NCBI RefSeq assembly: GCF_900258045.1
Contig: NZ_OGVD01000004.1
Coordinates: 372,001-436,000, forward strand
DNA: 64,000 nt
Source of the DNA: Sphingorhabdus sp. EL138
GTDB taxonomy: Bacteria > Pseudomonadota > Alphaproteobacteria > Sphingomonadales > Sphingomonadaceae
Direction of reading: 5' to 3'
In this document: piece by piece, positions 28,259 through 36,993 of the stretch
Layout: every line of letters starts with the position of its first letter
Numbering within the stretch: position 1 is the first letter of the stretch
Translations under genes and position numbers: made by a program
The notes under the pieces: model-generated
Database searches by the model: none
The model's input: only the letters and a program-made list of their open reading frames with translations
Told to the model about the DNA's origin: nothing

Positions 28259-29017
28259 ATGAACCTTGCCTCTCACAAACTGGCAACGCATGTTCCGGTG
28301 ATGCAACTGTCTCTTGGAACCGACACCCGAACCGACACGTTACGCTGTGTTCAGCGGCGACTCATTGCCCAGTTCGGACGAATTGTGAGACCGGCGGACA
28401 AACGCCGCGATCCGGTTTGGACGCTGGTGCAGGGCGTGATCGGCGCGCGATCGAAAACCGCAATATCCAACGCCTCGACCGATCGTTTATTGGCTGATTT
28501 CGGCAGTTGGGAGGCGGTTGCGGGGCTACCGCTGGAAACGCTGAAGGACTATCTCGCAAATCAGACTTTTCCTGACCTTTCGGCAAGTCGGCTAAAGGAT
28601 TGCCTGTGGGAAATCATTAACCGATGCGGGGCCGCCAATCTGTCTCATCTGACGGATATGACAACCGCAGAAGCCATGATATGGCTGGAATCCTTACCCG
28701 GCGTTGCGCGCAAGATCAGTGCGGGTGTGATGAGCAACAGCACGCTGAAGCGCAAAGCGCTGGTCATAGACACACACCACCGCCGAGTGGTCCAGCGCAT
28801 CGGGCTGGTGCCGCCCAAAGCTGACACGACGCGCAGCTATGATATCCTGATGCCGGTTCTTCCGCCTGACTGGTCGGCGGCGGATATTGACGAGCATCAT
28901 CTGTTGGTCAAAAAGCTGGGCCAGACGTATTGTCGACCTTCCAGTCCCGATTGTGCGAGCTGTCCAGCGCGCGGCGATTGCCAGACAGGACAGGCTTCCG
29001 GAAAGCAGGCATCTTGA
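28259..29017 (+). CDS. Endonuclease III-like HhH-GPD DNA glycosylase
   Basis: The 252-residue protein has the helix-hairpin-helix with catalytic lysine (LPGVARKIS), the catalytic aspartate in VIDTHHRRV, and the iron-sulfur loop with Cys225, Cys232, Cys235 and Cys241 (C-x6-C-x2-C-x5-C). These residues fit removal of oxidised pyrimidines with AP-lyase action. The sequence is more divergent than housekeeping Nth and carries about 35 extra residues at the N-terminus. GGGAG lies before the ATG. It overlaps the next gene by four bases (TTGA). Confidence 0.85.
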   Translation: MNLASHKLATHVPVMQLSLGTDTRTDTLRCVQRRLIAQFGRIVRPADKRRDPVWTLVQGVIGARSKTAISNASTDRLLADFGSWEAVAGLPLETLKDYLANQTFPDLSASRLKDCLWEIINRCGAANLSHLTDMTTAEAMIWLESLPGVARKISAGVMSNSTLKRKALVIDTHHRRVVQRIGLVPPKADTTRSYDILMPVLPPDWSAADIDEHHLLVKKLGQTYCRPSSPDCASCPARGDCQTGQASGKQAS

Positions 29018-29436
29018 ATACTTATCCTCCAACACGCCGGGCCGGGGCGGATGATCGTGACGCGGTGCTATCGCTTTGGGAGGCCTGCGGCCTGACCCGC
29101 CCATGGAATGATGCTGATGCCGATTTCAAACGCGCCATCGATGGCGCAACATCTGATATCCTGTGCCTCGAAGAGGACGGAAAACTGGTGGCGACAGTCA
29201 TGGTCGGTGACGATGGCCATCGCGGCTGGGTTTATTATCTCGGTGTTTTGCCGGATGGAAGACGGAAGGGACTTGGACGAACAATTATGACCGCCGCCGA
29301 GCAGTGGTTACACCAACGTGATGCACCAAAAATCCAGTTGATGGTGCGGGATGACAATGAACAGGCTATCGGGTTTTACAAAGCGCTGGGATATGAGGTG
29401 CAGCCGGTTGTCACGATCGGACGGAGGCTTGATTGA
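29014..29436 (+). CDS. GNAT acetyltransferase, YpeA-like
   Basis: A 140-residue GNAT protein whose TTG start overlaps the stop of the glycosylase gene. An in-frame upstream start (28930) lies inside that gene and is not used. The fold elements are clear: RRAGADDRDAVLSLWEACGLTRPWND (typical of the YpeA group), then VYYLGVLPDGRRKGLGRTIM carrying the acetyl-CoA motif RRKGLG, and DNEQAIGFYKALGYE. The acceptor is unknown. It overlaps the downstream AAC-like gene (TGATG), so the three genes form a tight operon. Confidence 0.82.
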   Translation: MNTYPPTRRAGADDRDAVLSLWEACGLTRPWNDADADFKRAIDGATSDILCLEEDGKLVATVMVGDDGHRGWVYYLGVLPDGRRKGLGRTIMTAAEQWLHQRDAPKIQLMVRDDNEQAIGFYKALGYEVQPVVTIGRRLD

Positions 29437-29903
29437 TGGATAACCCGTCCCCCGCCATCATCCAGCAATTGTCTCCCGCAGATACAGAGCTTGCGCGTGA
29501 ACTACTTTACGTTTTTGGTCAGGCGTTCGAAGATGAAGCAACATATGATTCCAAGGCTTCCAGCAAGGATTATCTGGAAAAGCTGCTGGCCCGTGATCAT
29601 TTTATCGCCTTGGTCGCGCTGGTTGAAGGCGAGGTGGTAGGCGGGATTGCCGCCTATGAAATGGAAAAGCTAGAGCTGGAACGGTCCGAAATCTATCTCT
29701 ATGATCTGGCGGTGCTTGAAAGTCATCGCCGGCGGCATATCGCAACACATTTGGTTGATGCATTACGTGAAATTGCGGTCGAACGCGGCGCATGGGTTGT
29801 ATTTGTCCAGGCAGATCACGGCGATGATCCCGCCATTACCCTTTATACGGGTCTTGGAACCCGGGAAGACGTGCTGCATTTCGATATAAAGCCGGAGAAA
29901 TAA
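29436..29903 (+). CDS. AAC(3)-I-like aminoglycoside N-acetyltransferase homologue
   Basis: The 155-residue protein matches the AAC(3)-I family by eye along its length: FGQAFEDEATY, the IALVALVEGEVVGGIAAYEM strand pair, RSEIYLYDLAV, VFVQADHGDDPAITLYTGLG and REDVLHFDI all have near-identical counterparts in AAC(3)-Ia. The acetyl-CoA motif reads HRRRHIA instead of HRRQGIA, so a normally small glycine is His101. A ribosome binding site (GGAGG) precedes the ATG at 29436. Whether it modifies drugs is not known; the gene sits in an ordinary chromosomal operon with no sign of an integron. Confidence 0.75.
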   Translation: MDNPSPAIIQQLSPADTELARELLYVFGQAFEDEATYDSKASSKDYLEKLLARDHFIALVALVEGEVVGGIAAYEMEKLELERSEIYLYDLAVLESHRRRHIATHLVDALREIAVERGAWVVFVQADHGDDPAITLYTGLGTREDVLHFDIKPEK

Positions 29904-29974
29904 TCTTCGGGAAAATGGTCCTAAACAGTTAGAAAGCGCCAGGTGAACATTCTGGTCTTTCTCTACTTTCCAAC

Positions 29975-30184
29975 CACGTTTGCAATCGCATCGGATTGAC
30001 CGACGCAAAGGTGGCGGACGAGACGGCACAACAATTAGAAGAGCGCACTCCCGATTGGGCTTTGCAAGATAGGCATTTCTGGCTTATTCAGTTTGGCAAG
30101 AAAATCTGCACATCCCGGAGTCCGAAATGCGACCGGTGTCCCGTGAGCGACATTTGTCTCTGGTTTGCTGCGCAGACAAAATAG
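29975..30184 (+). pseudogene. C-terminal remnant of an endonuclease III/MutY-type glycosylase
   Basis: The reading frame gives HVCNRIGLTDAKVADE and ends with an iron-sulfur loop of the C-x6-C-x2-C-x5-C type (CTSRSPKCDRCPVSDIC). Only about 70 residues are left; the catalytic helix-hairpin-helix and aspartate are absent, and the 70 bases upstream do not continue the frame as homologous protein. It is not a copy of the intact glycosylase at 28259. The longest open frame starts with a TTG at 29996 without a good ribosome binding site. A decaying gene is the best reading. Confidence 0.65.
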
Positions 30185-30194
30185 GGTGATGATT

Positions 30195-30563
30195 ATGAGT
30201 AACGAGACAAAAATGTACGGGATTTCCAATTGCGATACGATCAAAAAGGCACGCAACTGGATGGAGAAAAACGGTATCAACTACGTTTTTCATGATTACA
30301 AGAAATCTGGTATTACCAAGGATATGCTGGAACTGTGGGTGATGCAGGTGGGGTGGGAGCCGCTGCTCAACAAGCGTGGTACCACCTTCAAGAAGCTTCC
30401 TGACATGATGAAGGAAAATATCGACGAGAACAGCGCGATAATGCTGATGGCGGAAAACCCCAGCATGATTAAACGCCCGGTTCTGGAGCATGGTGACGAA
30501 CTAGTTGTCGGTTTTAAAGCCGCAGATTACGAGGCAGCAGGGCTGACAGCGCGTAACAGCTAG
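30195..30563 (+). CDS. ArsC/Spx-family protein (YffB-like)
   Basis: The 122-residue protein has the thioredoxin-like ArsC family layout: MYGISNCDTIKKARNWM with a single N-terminal cysteine (the partner in the CxxC of Spx is Thr), YVFHDYKKSGIT, WEPLLNKRGTTFKKL and the MIKRPVLEHGDELVVGFK segment. This matches the YffB-type subgroup, whose role is poorly known (proposed glutathione-dependent reductase). AGGGTGA precedes the ATG at 30195. Confidence 0.82.
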   Translation: MSNETKMYGISNCDTIKKARNWMEKNGINYVFHDYKKSGITKDMLELWVMQVGWEPLLNKRGTTFKKLPDMMKENIDENSAIMLMAENPSMIKRPVLEHGDELVVGFKAADYEAAGLTARNS

Positions 30564-30573
30564 AGCATATTCG

Positions 30574-31125
30574 ATGCCAACCATAATGACCCATGCGGCC
30601 GTTCCGATTGCCGGGGCGTTGTTGCTGGGTCGCAGTCGCCTATCAGCTCCGGTAATCGCAACGGGCATCGTTTTTGCGATGCTGCCCGATGCGGATGTCA
30701 TAGGCTTTGGTTTCGGGATCGATTATGCCGATAACTGGGGGCATCGGGGAGCAACCCATTCGCTGGCTTTCGCCGCCGCTTTGGCCCTATTGGCGGTCGT
30801 GCTAATCCGCCCACAGCGCTATTTTCTGGCAGGTTTTTTCCTGTTTATCGCGATGGCGTCACACGGGTTGTTAGATACCCTGACAAATGGAGGATTGGGT
30901 GCGGCTTTGTTCTGGCCGTGGGATGAAACCCGTCATTTTGCGCCTATGACGCCCATCGCAGTGTCACCCATCGGCATATCGGATTTTATCTCCACACGTG
31001 GCATGAAAGTGTTACAATCGGAAGCTATATGGATATGGATGCCGCTGGTTATTCTGGTGACTATAGTCCTGGGTTTGAAGCAATGGAGAGCAAGATGGTT
31101 ACGGCAAAATGGAACGGAGCAGTAA
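30574..31125 (+). CDS. Membrane-bound YdjM/DUF457-type metal-dependent hydrolase
   Basis: The 183-residue integral membrane protein has about five hydrophobic segments. Conserved polar residues in or near them are THAAVP, LPDADVIGF, HRGATHSLAF, ASHGLLDTLTNGG and FWPWDETRHF, the pattern of the LexA-regulated YdjM family (DUF457). The true activity is unknown; the hydrolase name rests on the conserved His/Asp residues. It overlaps the DUF427 gene downstream. Confidence 0.75.
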   Translation: MPTIMTHAAVPIAGALLLGRSRLSAPVIATGIVFAMLPDADVIGFGFGIDYADNWGHRGATHSLAFAAALALLAVVLIRPQRYFLAGFFLFIAMASHGLLDTLTNGGLGAALFWPWDETRHFAPMTPIAVSPIGISDFISTRGMKVLQSEAIWIWMPLVILVTIVLGLKQWRARWLRQNGTEQ

Positions 31126-31379
31126 TCGCGGAAAGCGATGATACCGTGGTGGTTGAAGGTAACCATTATTTTCCGCGGGACGCTGTAAAGGCGGATATGC
31201 TGACAGACAGCGACACGACCAGTTTTTGTCCTTGGAAAGGCACAGCTTCTTACCATTCTTTGGTGGTCGATGCTGAAACGAATCCCGACGCTGCCTGGTA
31301 TTACCCGGAACCAAAAGAGGCCGCGAACGAGATCAAGGACCGAATTGCTTTCTGGAAGGGCGTGGAAGTATCCCTTTGA
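31095..31379 (+). CDS. DUF427-domain protein
   Basis: The 94-residue protein consists of one DUF427 domain: MVTAKWNGAVIAESDDTVVVEGNHYFPRDAV, then CPWKGTASYHSLVVD and AAWYYPEPKEAANEIKDRIAFWKGVEV. The cysteine and tryptophan of the CPWKG motif are present. The function of this fold is unknown. The ATG at 31095 lies inside the end of the upstream gene and has GGAGAG before it. Its stop overlaps the next start (TGATG), implying coupled translation. Confidence 0.8.
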   Translation: MVTAKWNGAVIAESDDTVVVEGNHYFPRDAVKADMLTDSDTTSFCPWKGTASYHSLVVDAETNPDAAWYYPEPKEAANEIKDRIAFWKGVEVSL

Positions 31380-32482
31380 TGTTTGGACGTATCTTTTTAC
31401 CGCTTTTGCTGTTGGTCAACGTGAGTGCATGCAGTCCGCAATCGGAGAATAGTGACATGTCAGTCAAACCTGCACCGACATTATCCGGTCAGCCAGCCAT
31501 TGTGATCGCGCATCGCGGCGCTAGCGGTAACGTAGTGGAACATACGTTGGAGGCCTATCAACGCGGGATTGATTACGGCGCTGATTTTATCGAACCCGAT
31601 TTGGTTCTGACAAAAGATGGTGTGCTGGTTGCCAGGCATGAGAATGAAATAAGCGGAACGACAAACGTGGCTGACAAGCCAGAATTTGCTGACCGTAAAA
31701 CTACGAAGTCCATTGATGGACGGGACTATACTGGCTGGTTCACAGAGGATTTTACGTTCGCAGAACTGAAGACCTTGCGCGCCAAAGAGCGGTTGCCGGA
31801 CGTGCGGCCTGAAAACATGAAATATGATGGTCAGTTTGAAATTCCGACTTTTGAAGAAGTGCTAAAGCTGCTCAAAGCGCATGAGGCGAAAACAGGCGAG
31901 CGGATTGGCGTTTATCCTGAAACCAAACATCCATCATATTTCAGTTCTATTGGATTGGCGCATGAGGAACCGATGCTAGCATTGCTCAAGCAATATGGTT
32001 TTACCGATGCTGATGATCCCGTATTCATTCAGTCTTTCGAAGTTGGCAACTTGCGGGCGCTCAACGCAAAGACCAAGATTCGTCTGGTTCAGTTGGTCGC
32101 CGATCAGGGCGGCCCTTTTGATCTACCGGGTATTCGTTACACAGACATGGTCACGAGCAATGGTCTGGCGGAAATAGCCGAATATGCCGATGGAATTGGG
32201 CCATCCAAAAACCTCGTGATTCCGCGCCACATGTCAGGGCGTCTTGAAAATCCGACGAGCCTTGTTTCCGACGCTCACAAAGCAGGGCTTGTGGTGCATC
32301 CGTGGACGTTCCGCCTCGAAAATATATTTCTGCCCACCGAGCTTCAAGGTGGCGATACAGCATCCGCCAACGGCGATATCAAGGCGGAAATAAATACCTT
32401 TCTTGCGACGGGCATTGATGGATTGTTCAGTGATAATCCGAGAGAGGCATCTCAGGCCGCCGATCAGCTGCTTGCGGAATAA
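31379..32482 (+). CDS. glpQ: Periplasmic glycerophosphodiester phosphodiesterase lipoprotein
   Basis: The enzyme hydrolyses glycerophosphodiesters to glycerol 3-phosphate and an alcohol. It is 367 residues with a lipobox ending at Cys18 (LVNVSAC). The catalytic domain starts with AHRGASGNVVEHTLEAYQRGIDYGADFIEPDLVLTKDGVLVARHEN, giving the His-Arg and Glu-Asp pairs and the second His of the GDPD site, and contains GVYPETKHP. Length and insertions match GlpQ rather than UgpQ. It starts on the stop of the DUF427 gene and its 3' end overlaps the convergent exporter gene by 19 bases. Confidence 0.87.
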   Translation: MFGRIFLPLLLLVNVSACSPQSENSDMSVKPAPTLSGQPAIVIAHRGASGNVVEHTLEAYQRGIDYGADFIEPDLVLTKDGVLVARHENEISGTTNVADKPEFADRKTTKSIDGRDYTGWFTEDFTFAELKTLRAKERLPDVRPENMKYDGQFEIPTFEEVLKLLKAHEAKTGERIGVYPETKHPSYFSSIGLAHEEPMLALLKQYGFTDADDPVFIQSFEVGNLRALNAKTKIRLVQLVADQGGPFDLPGIRYTDMVTSNGLAEIAEYADGIGPSKNLVIPRHMSGRLENPTSLVSDAHKAGLVVHPWTFRLENIFLPTELQGGDTASANGDIKAEINTFLATGIDGLFSDNPREASQAADQLLAE

Positions 32483-33690
32483 TGACGCCGAACAGTGACC
32501 GCATAGATGATTACCGACACCGCCATTAAAACGGTCCCAACGATGAAGGGAGCGCCAGGAAAGTAATATCCCTGTTTGTCTGCATAAGCGCCAAATATGC
32601 CAGTCATCATTACTGGGCCGAAAATTGACGTCAGGCTGATCATGCTTGCTATCGCACCCTGTAATTCGCCCTGTGCATCCTCCTCTATACGCGTGCTCAT
32701 CATCTGTTGCATGGCCGGAAAGGCGAAGCCGCTAGCGGCGCCAATAACGATACCAAGATAGACGAACCCGCTGGACGGGGCGAAGGCGAAGCAGAGATAG
32801 GCGGGCATTCCGAACATCAGGCTGATCAAGGCCGTCCGTCTCTCGCCGAAGCGCAATATCACGGGACCGGTTAAAACACCTTGGACAAGGGCCAACAATA
32901 TTCCGAACAGCGCTACGCTGAACCCAATTTCCAATTTGCTCCAGTCGAATCGTTCGATCAGCCAGTAAGCCCATACGGCAATCTGGGCCTGGGCAGCCAG
33001 TTGGAGTACGAATATCGTGGATAAAAAACCGATTACCAACGGCGTTTTGGACATTTGCATGACGCTACCCAACGGATTGGCGCGCGTAATAGAGAAGCTT
33101 CTGCGCTTTTCCGGAGGCAGCGTTTCTTTGAGAATCATGATGCCAACGGCCGTGCCAACAAGCGCTAATATCGACGCAGCAATAAACGGCAGGCGATCTC
33201 CATATTCACCCAATATTCCGCCAAGCCCCGGCCCGATGACAAAGCCAAAAGCGCCTGCGCCGCCCAATATTCCGAAAAATTTTCCGCGTTCTGTCGGCTT
33301 TGCAACATCCGCCACACAGCTGTTCGCTGCCGCCCAGCTCGCACCCATGATACCGGAAATGATCCGGCCGATGAATAGCCAGACCAGATCAGGGGCCCAG
33401 GCCATGATCGCATAGTCGAGTCCCAGCAGGAATAATGTTGTCAGCAATACAGGTCGCCGGCCGAAACGGTCGCTCAAACCGCCGATCACTGGAGCAAACA
33501 GGAATTGCATCATTGCGTAAGCAAAGAGCAACCAACCGCCAATTTCTGCAGCACGGTCAATGGAGGCGCCGGTCAGATCGGTGATCAGCGAAGGCATGAC
33601 CGGAAGTATCAAGCCGATTCCCATCATGTCGATAAACACAATGAACGCGACGAACAGCAATATGGACTGCGGCTTTCGGGCCGATGTCAT
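32464..33690 (-). CDS. TetA-type MFS drug efflux transporter
   Basis: A 12-helix major facilitator of about 408 residues. Features of the DHA1 TetA(A-C) group are visible: FIDMMGIGLILPVMP in helix 1, motif A as GGLSDRFGRRPVLL (about 74-87), FIGRIISGIMGASWAAANSCVADV in helix 4, and GFVIGPGLGGILGEYG, the motif C of antiporters. The protein resembles proton-coupled tetracycline exporters; substrates are not proven. The ATG at 33690 follows GGAATTCCCT, with a TTG at 33702 as an alternative. No TetR repressor is adjacent. Confidence 0.84.
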   Translation of the reverse strand: MTSARKPQSILLFVAFIVFIDMMGIGLILPVMPSLITDLTGASIDRAAEIGGWLLFAYAMMQFLFAPVIGGLSDRFGRRPVLLTTLFLLGLDYAIMAWAPDLVWLFIGRIISGIMGASWAAANSCVADVAKPTERGKFFGILGGAGAFGFVIGPGLGGILGEYGDRLPFIAASILALVGTAVGIMILKETLPPEKRRSFSITRANPLGSVMQMSKTPLVIGFLSTIFVLQLAAQAQIAVWAYWLIERFDWSKLEIGFSVALFGILLALVQGVLTGPVILRFGERRTALISLMFGMPAYLCFAFAPSSGFVYLGIVIGAASGFAFPAMQQMMSTRIEEDAQGELQGAIASMISLTSIFGPVMMTGIFGAYADKQGYYFPGAPFIVGTVLMAVSVIIYAVTVRRHYSASS

Positions 33691-33813
33691 AGGGAATTCC
33701 AATAGTTTGGAGGTGGAATGTGAAGGTGAGTCGCGAGAGACCTATTTGATGCCGCATTTTCCGAATAAACGCAACGCTGGCCTTATTGCATTGTGGGAGT
33801 TATGTATTCTGTC

Positions 33814-34686
33814 ATGTCTACAACATTCACACTCGACACTTCGACCAGCCGTGCCAATCCGACTCCTAAACCGTTGAAACGGTTGACGGTTCCGGCCGTT
33901 CAACGCCGAAAGTTTGAGGGCAAAACGGAAGAGCCTTTGGTCATGTTGACCGCCTATACCGCCCGTACAGCCCAATTGCTCGATGCGCACTGCGACATGC
34001 TTCTTGTGGGAGATTCGCTCGGCCAGGTGATTTACGGTTTGCCGTCCACTTTACCGGTTACCCTTGATATGATGTGTAATCATGGCGCTGCAGTTGTGCG
34101 AGGGAGCTATCACAGTCTCGTTGTCGTCGATATGCCGTTCGGTTCTTATGAAAAATCACCGGAACAGGCGTTTGAATCAGCTAGCAGGATCATGGCGGAA
34201 ACCGGATGCGCAGCGGTGAAGCTGGAGGGCGGCCAATCGATGGCTTCCACTATTTCTTTCCTGTCGCAGCGCGGCATTCCAGTTATGGCGCATATTGGTC
34301 TGACACCACAGGCCGTAAACGCACTAGGGGGTTATGCTGCAAGAGGCCGCACTCAGGAAGAGCATGAAAAGATCCTCGCAGATGCCACCGCGGTGGCCGA
34401 TGCCGGTGCCTTTGCGATGGTTGCTGAAGGCGTGCTGGAGCCGATTGCCATTTCCGTGACCAAAAGCGTTGATGTACCGGTGATCGGCATAGGGGCTTCT
34501 GCCCAATGTGATGGTCAGGTGCTGGTGACAGAAGACATGTTGGGGATGTTCGAACGCACCGCGCGTTTTGTGAAACGCTACCACAATATTTCGGAAAATA
34601 TCGAACGGGCTGCAGAAAGCTATGCAGAGGAAGTTCGAAACCGCAGTTTTCCAGGCCCTGATCAACTTTATCAACCGAAAAAATAG
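33814..34686 (+). CDS. panB: 3-methyl-2-oxobutanoate hydroxymethyltransferase
   Basis: PanB makes ketopantoate, the first committed step of pantothenate synthesis. The 290-residue protein shows [14 protein letters not shown], the metal-binding [38 protein letters not shown] and [16 protein letters not shown] motifs. The ATG at 33814 is preferred on family N-termini; GTG 33793 and ATG 33802 are in frame, and a GGGAG at 33795 fits none of them perfectly. It is divergent from the exporter. No panC or panD is in the window. Confidence 0.94.
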   Translation: MSTTFTLDTSTSRANPTPKPLKRLTVPAVQRRKFEGKTEEPLVMLTAYTARTAQLLDAHCDMLLVGDSLGQVIYGLPSTLPVTLDMMCNHGAAVVRGSYHSLVVVDMPFGSYEKSPEQAFESASRIMAETGCAAVKLEGGQSMASTISFLSQRGIPVMAHIGLTPQAVNALGGYAARGRTQEEHEKILADATAVADAGAFAMVAEGVLEPIAISVTKSVDVPVIGIGASAQCDGQVLVTEDMLGMFERTARFVKRYHNISENIERAAESYAEEVRNRSFPGPDQLYQPKK

Positions 34687-34759
34687 TATGAAACCCGTGT
34701 TTTAACAACCAATTGTTCAGCATTCGAAAATGGACGATATATTTGGACTTTTCATGAGC

Positions 34760-34788
34760 CATCGCTAAAGGACTAGCGATGAATTTTT
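34760..34788 (+). terminator. Terminator-like hairpin after panB
   Basis: CATCGCTA (34760-34767) pairs perfectly with TAGCGATG (34774-34781), followed by AATTTTT to 34788. It lies 74 bases after the panB stop and before the next operon. Confidence 0.5.
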
Positions 34789-34840
34789 GGGAGGTACATA
34801 GATGCTTCCTGCTGAAGAATAGAGATTGAAGGAGGCCAGG

Positions 34841-35617
34841 TTGGCCAAAGACGACAAAGATACCCCGGAAGAACAATCAGACCGTCAGGAACAGGTGTTC
34901 ATGCGTGAGGTGGATGATGCTGTTCGAGAGGACGATCTGAAAAATTTCGGGCGCCGTTATGGCATCGGAATTGGTGTGGCTGTCGTCGTTGGGCTGGCAT
35001 CGCTTGCCGGATGGATATTCTATAACAACAGTCTGGAAGAGGAATCCGGGCTTCGCAGTGAGGAATATGTTGCCGCTATCGATAGCGTGAAGCGTAATAA
35101 CCTAGATGGTGCGGCAACGGCGTTAGAATCGCTGGAAGAAGCGAATCAGGAAGGATATAAAGCTGCGGCGAAATTGATGCAGGCGAATATTGCGCTGGAG
35201 AAACAGGACGCGAAAGCTGCCATTGCCGGGTATCAGGCGATTGTAGCTGATTCAGAGCTACCACAACCATTTCGTGATCTTGCGCTCATCCGTCAGACGA
35301 CAGCTGAATTTGACACGCTGGAACCGCAGGCAGTGATCGACCGGCTGAAACCGCTCGCGGTGCCAGGCAATCCATGGTTTGGCAGTGCCGGTGAAATGGT
35401 TGCGTTGTCCTATTTGAATTTGGAAAAAACAGATCTGGCGGGACCGCTATTTGCGCAACTTGCGAAGGATGACAATGTGCCACCAACGATCCGGTCACGT
35501 GCTTTGCAGATGGCTGGAGTACAAGGGATAGATGCGGTTGAACTGGATACCGATGGTGAAATTAATCCCGCCGCCGAAATAGCAGATTCGGCAGCGAGTG
35601 AGGGAGAGACAGAGTAA
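34841..35617 (+). CDS. YfgM-like membrane-anchored TPR protein
   Basis: The 258-residue protein starts at a TTG with AAGGAGG five bases before it. A cytoplasmic stretch (1-38) precedes one transmembrane helix (about 39-60, GIGIGVAVVVGLASLAGWIFY), and a periplasmic region of TPR-like helices follows (TAGATALESLEEA-type repeats). This is the topology of YfgM/DUF2133 (TPR_21), which associates with the Sec translocon and periplasmic chaperones. It directly precedes bamB (the stop TAA overlaps the ATG), the conserved alphaproteobacterial order TPR-bamB-der. Confidence 0.78.
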   Translation: MAKDDKDTPEEQSDRQEQVFMREVDDAVREDDLKNFGRRYGIGIGVAVVVGLASLAGWIFYNNSLEEESGLRSEEYVAAIDSVKRNNLDGAATALESLEEANQEGYKAAAKLMQANIALEKQDAKAAIAGYQAIVADSELPQPFRDLALIRQTTAEFDTLEPQAVIDRLKPLAVPGNPWFGSAGEMVALSYLNLEKTDLAGPLFAQLAKDDNVPPTIRSRALQMAGVQGIDAVELDTDGEINPAAEIADSAASEGETE

Positions 35618-36963
35618 TGATTTCGGTTAAGAACAAGCATATTTCGAAGTTTTGTGCTGGACTGTTAGCTGTTTCCTTATTGTCCGGTTGCGCCGTTTTG
35701 GGTGGTGGAGACGACAAGAAAAAAGACACGCCGACTTTGGGCAAACGGACTAATATCCTGACCGGCGAAAGTGGAGCGGAAGTAGATCCAGCCTTGGCCG
35801 GTATCTCTGTTATCGTGCCGGCACCTCGCGCAAATACTGACTGGGCTCAATCCGGCGGAAATGCTGGAAAGTCGGTGGGACATATAGCGTTGGGTTCTGC
35901 CTCAACGCGTGTTTGGACCGCTGATGTGAGCGGAACCAACAAGCGGGAGCGTCTGGCTGCTGCCCCGGTGGTGTCGGGTGGGCGTCTTTTCGTTGTTGAT
36001 ACCCAGGCTATGGTGCATGCATTTGATGCCAAAACCGGTGCAAAAGTCTGGTCGACGCAGATCGAAGTACAAAGCGATGGCAAACCCTCTCGCTTTGGTG
36101 GCGGCGCTAGCGCCGCAGGTACGATGGTCTATGCCACCAATGGCGTTGGTGATGTCGTTGCATTGAATGCAGCAGATGGAAGTCAGGTCTGGAAAGTCCG
36201 GCCAGCGGGTCCGTTGCGCGGAGCACCGACGATCTCCAATGGTAATGTCTATGTCATGACTCAAGATAACCAGATTTATGCACTGAGTCAGGCTGATGGT
36301 GCGGTGCAATGGAATGAGGCTGGGACTGTTGGTCTGGCCGGTATCTTTGGTGTTGCTGCACCCGCAGCGGCGCAGGGCACGGTCATTGCCGGCTATTCAT
36401 CCGGTGAGTTAACGGCCTATCGCTATGAAAATGGACGTAATCTGTGGAATGATGCGTTGGCGCGGACCAGCATTTCAACATCTGTTGCTACCCTGTCGGA
36501 CATTGATGCTGATCCCGTCATTGATCGCGGACGTGTTTTCGCATTGGGGCAGGGCGGCCGGATGGCGGCTTACGAACTGGTCACGGGACAGCGTATCTGG
36601 GAGCTGAACATCGCTGGCATCGCAACTCCTGTGGTTTCCGGAGAATGGGTATTTGTGCTGACCGATGATGCGAAGCTTTTGTGCATCGCCCGACCGACCG
36701 GAAAAGTGCGGTGGATCAGTCAATTGGCGGCCTACCGCAACGAAGAAAAGAAGAAAAATCCGATCAACTGGACCGGCCCGGTATTGGCTGGCAATCGCCT
36801 GATTGTCGCAAGCACCGAAGGCGATCTGGTTTCTGTCTCATTGGAAGAAGGCAGCAGCACGACCTTGTTTGATCTGAAGCAAGGCGTATCCCTGCCTCCA
36901 ATCGTAGCGGACGGAATGCTCTACATATTAGACAATAGCGGCCGCATTTCGGCGTTTCGCTAA
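35617..36963 (+). CDS. bamB: Outer membrane protein assembly lipoprotein BamB
   Basis: BamB is the beta-propeller scaffold of the BAM complex that inserts beta-barrel proteins. The 448-residue protein has a lipobox (VSLLSGC, Cys25) and repeated propeller blades with the PQQ-like signature (AFDAKTGAKVWST, ALNAADGSQVWKV, YALSQADGAVQWNEA, AYELVTGQRIWELN). The start overlaps the stop of the YfgM-like gene, and der follows 30 bases downstream. Confidence 0.9.
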   Translation: MISVKNKHISKFCAGLLAVSLLSGCAVLGGGDDKKKDTPTLGKRTNILTGESGAEVDPALAGISVIVPAPRANTDWAQSGGNAGKSVGHIALGSASTRVWTADVSGTNKRERLAAAPVVSGGRLFVVDTQAMVHAFDAKTGAKVWSTQIEVQSDGKPSRFGGGASAAGTMVYATNGVGDVVALNAADGSQVWKVRPAGPLRGAPTISNGNVYVMTQDNQIYALSQADGAVQWNEAGTVGLAGIFGVAAPAAAQGTVIAGYSSGELTAYRYENGRNLWNDALARTSISTSVATLSDIDADPVIDRGRVFALGQGGRMAAYELVTGQRIWELNIAGIATPVVSGEWVFVLTDDAKLLCIARPTGKVRWISQLAAYRNEEKKKNPINWTGPVLAGNRLIVASTEGDLVSVSLEEGSSTTLFDLKQGVSLPPIVADGMLYILDNSGRISAFR

Positions 36964-36993
36964 GGATATCAGATAAGGAACGGGAACGGCTCC

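Noticed and set aside
30574-31125. Calling the DUF457-like gene part of a toxin or defence pair with DUF427
   Set aside because: Both are common stand-alone families; overlap alone does not support a system.
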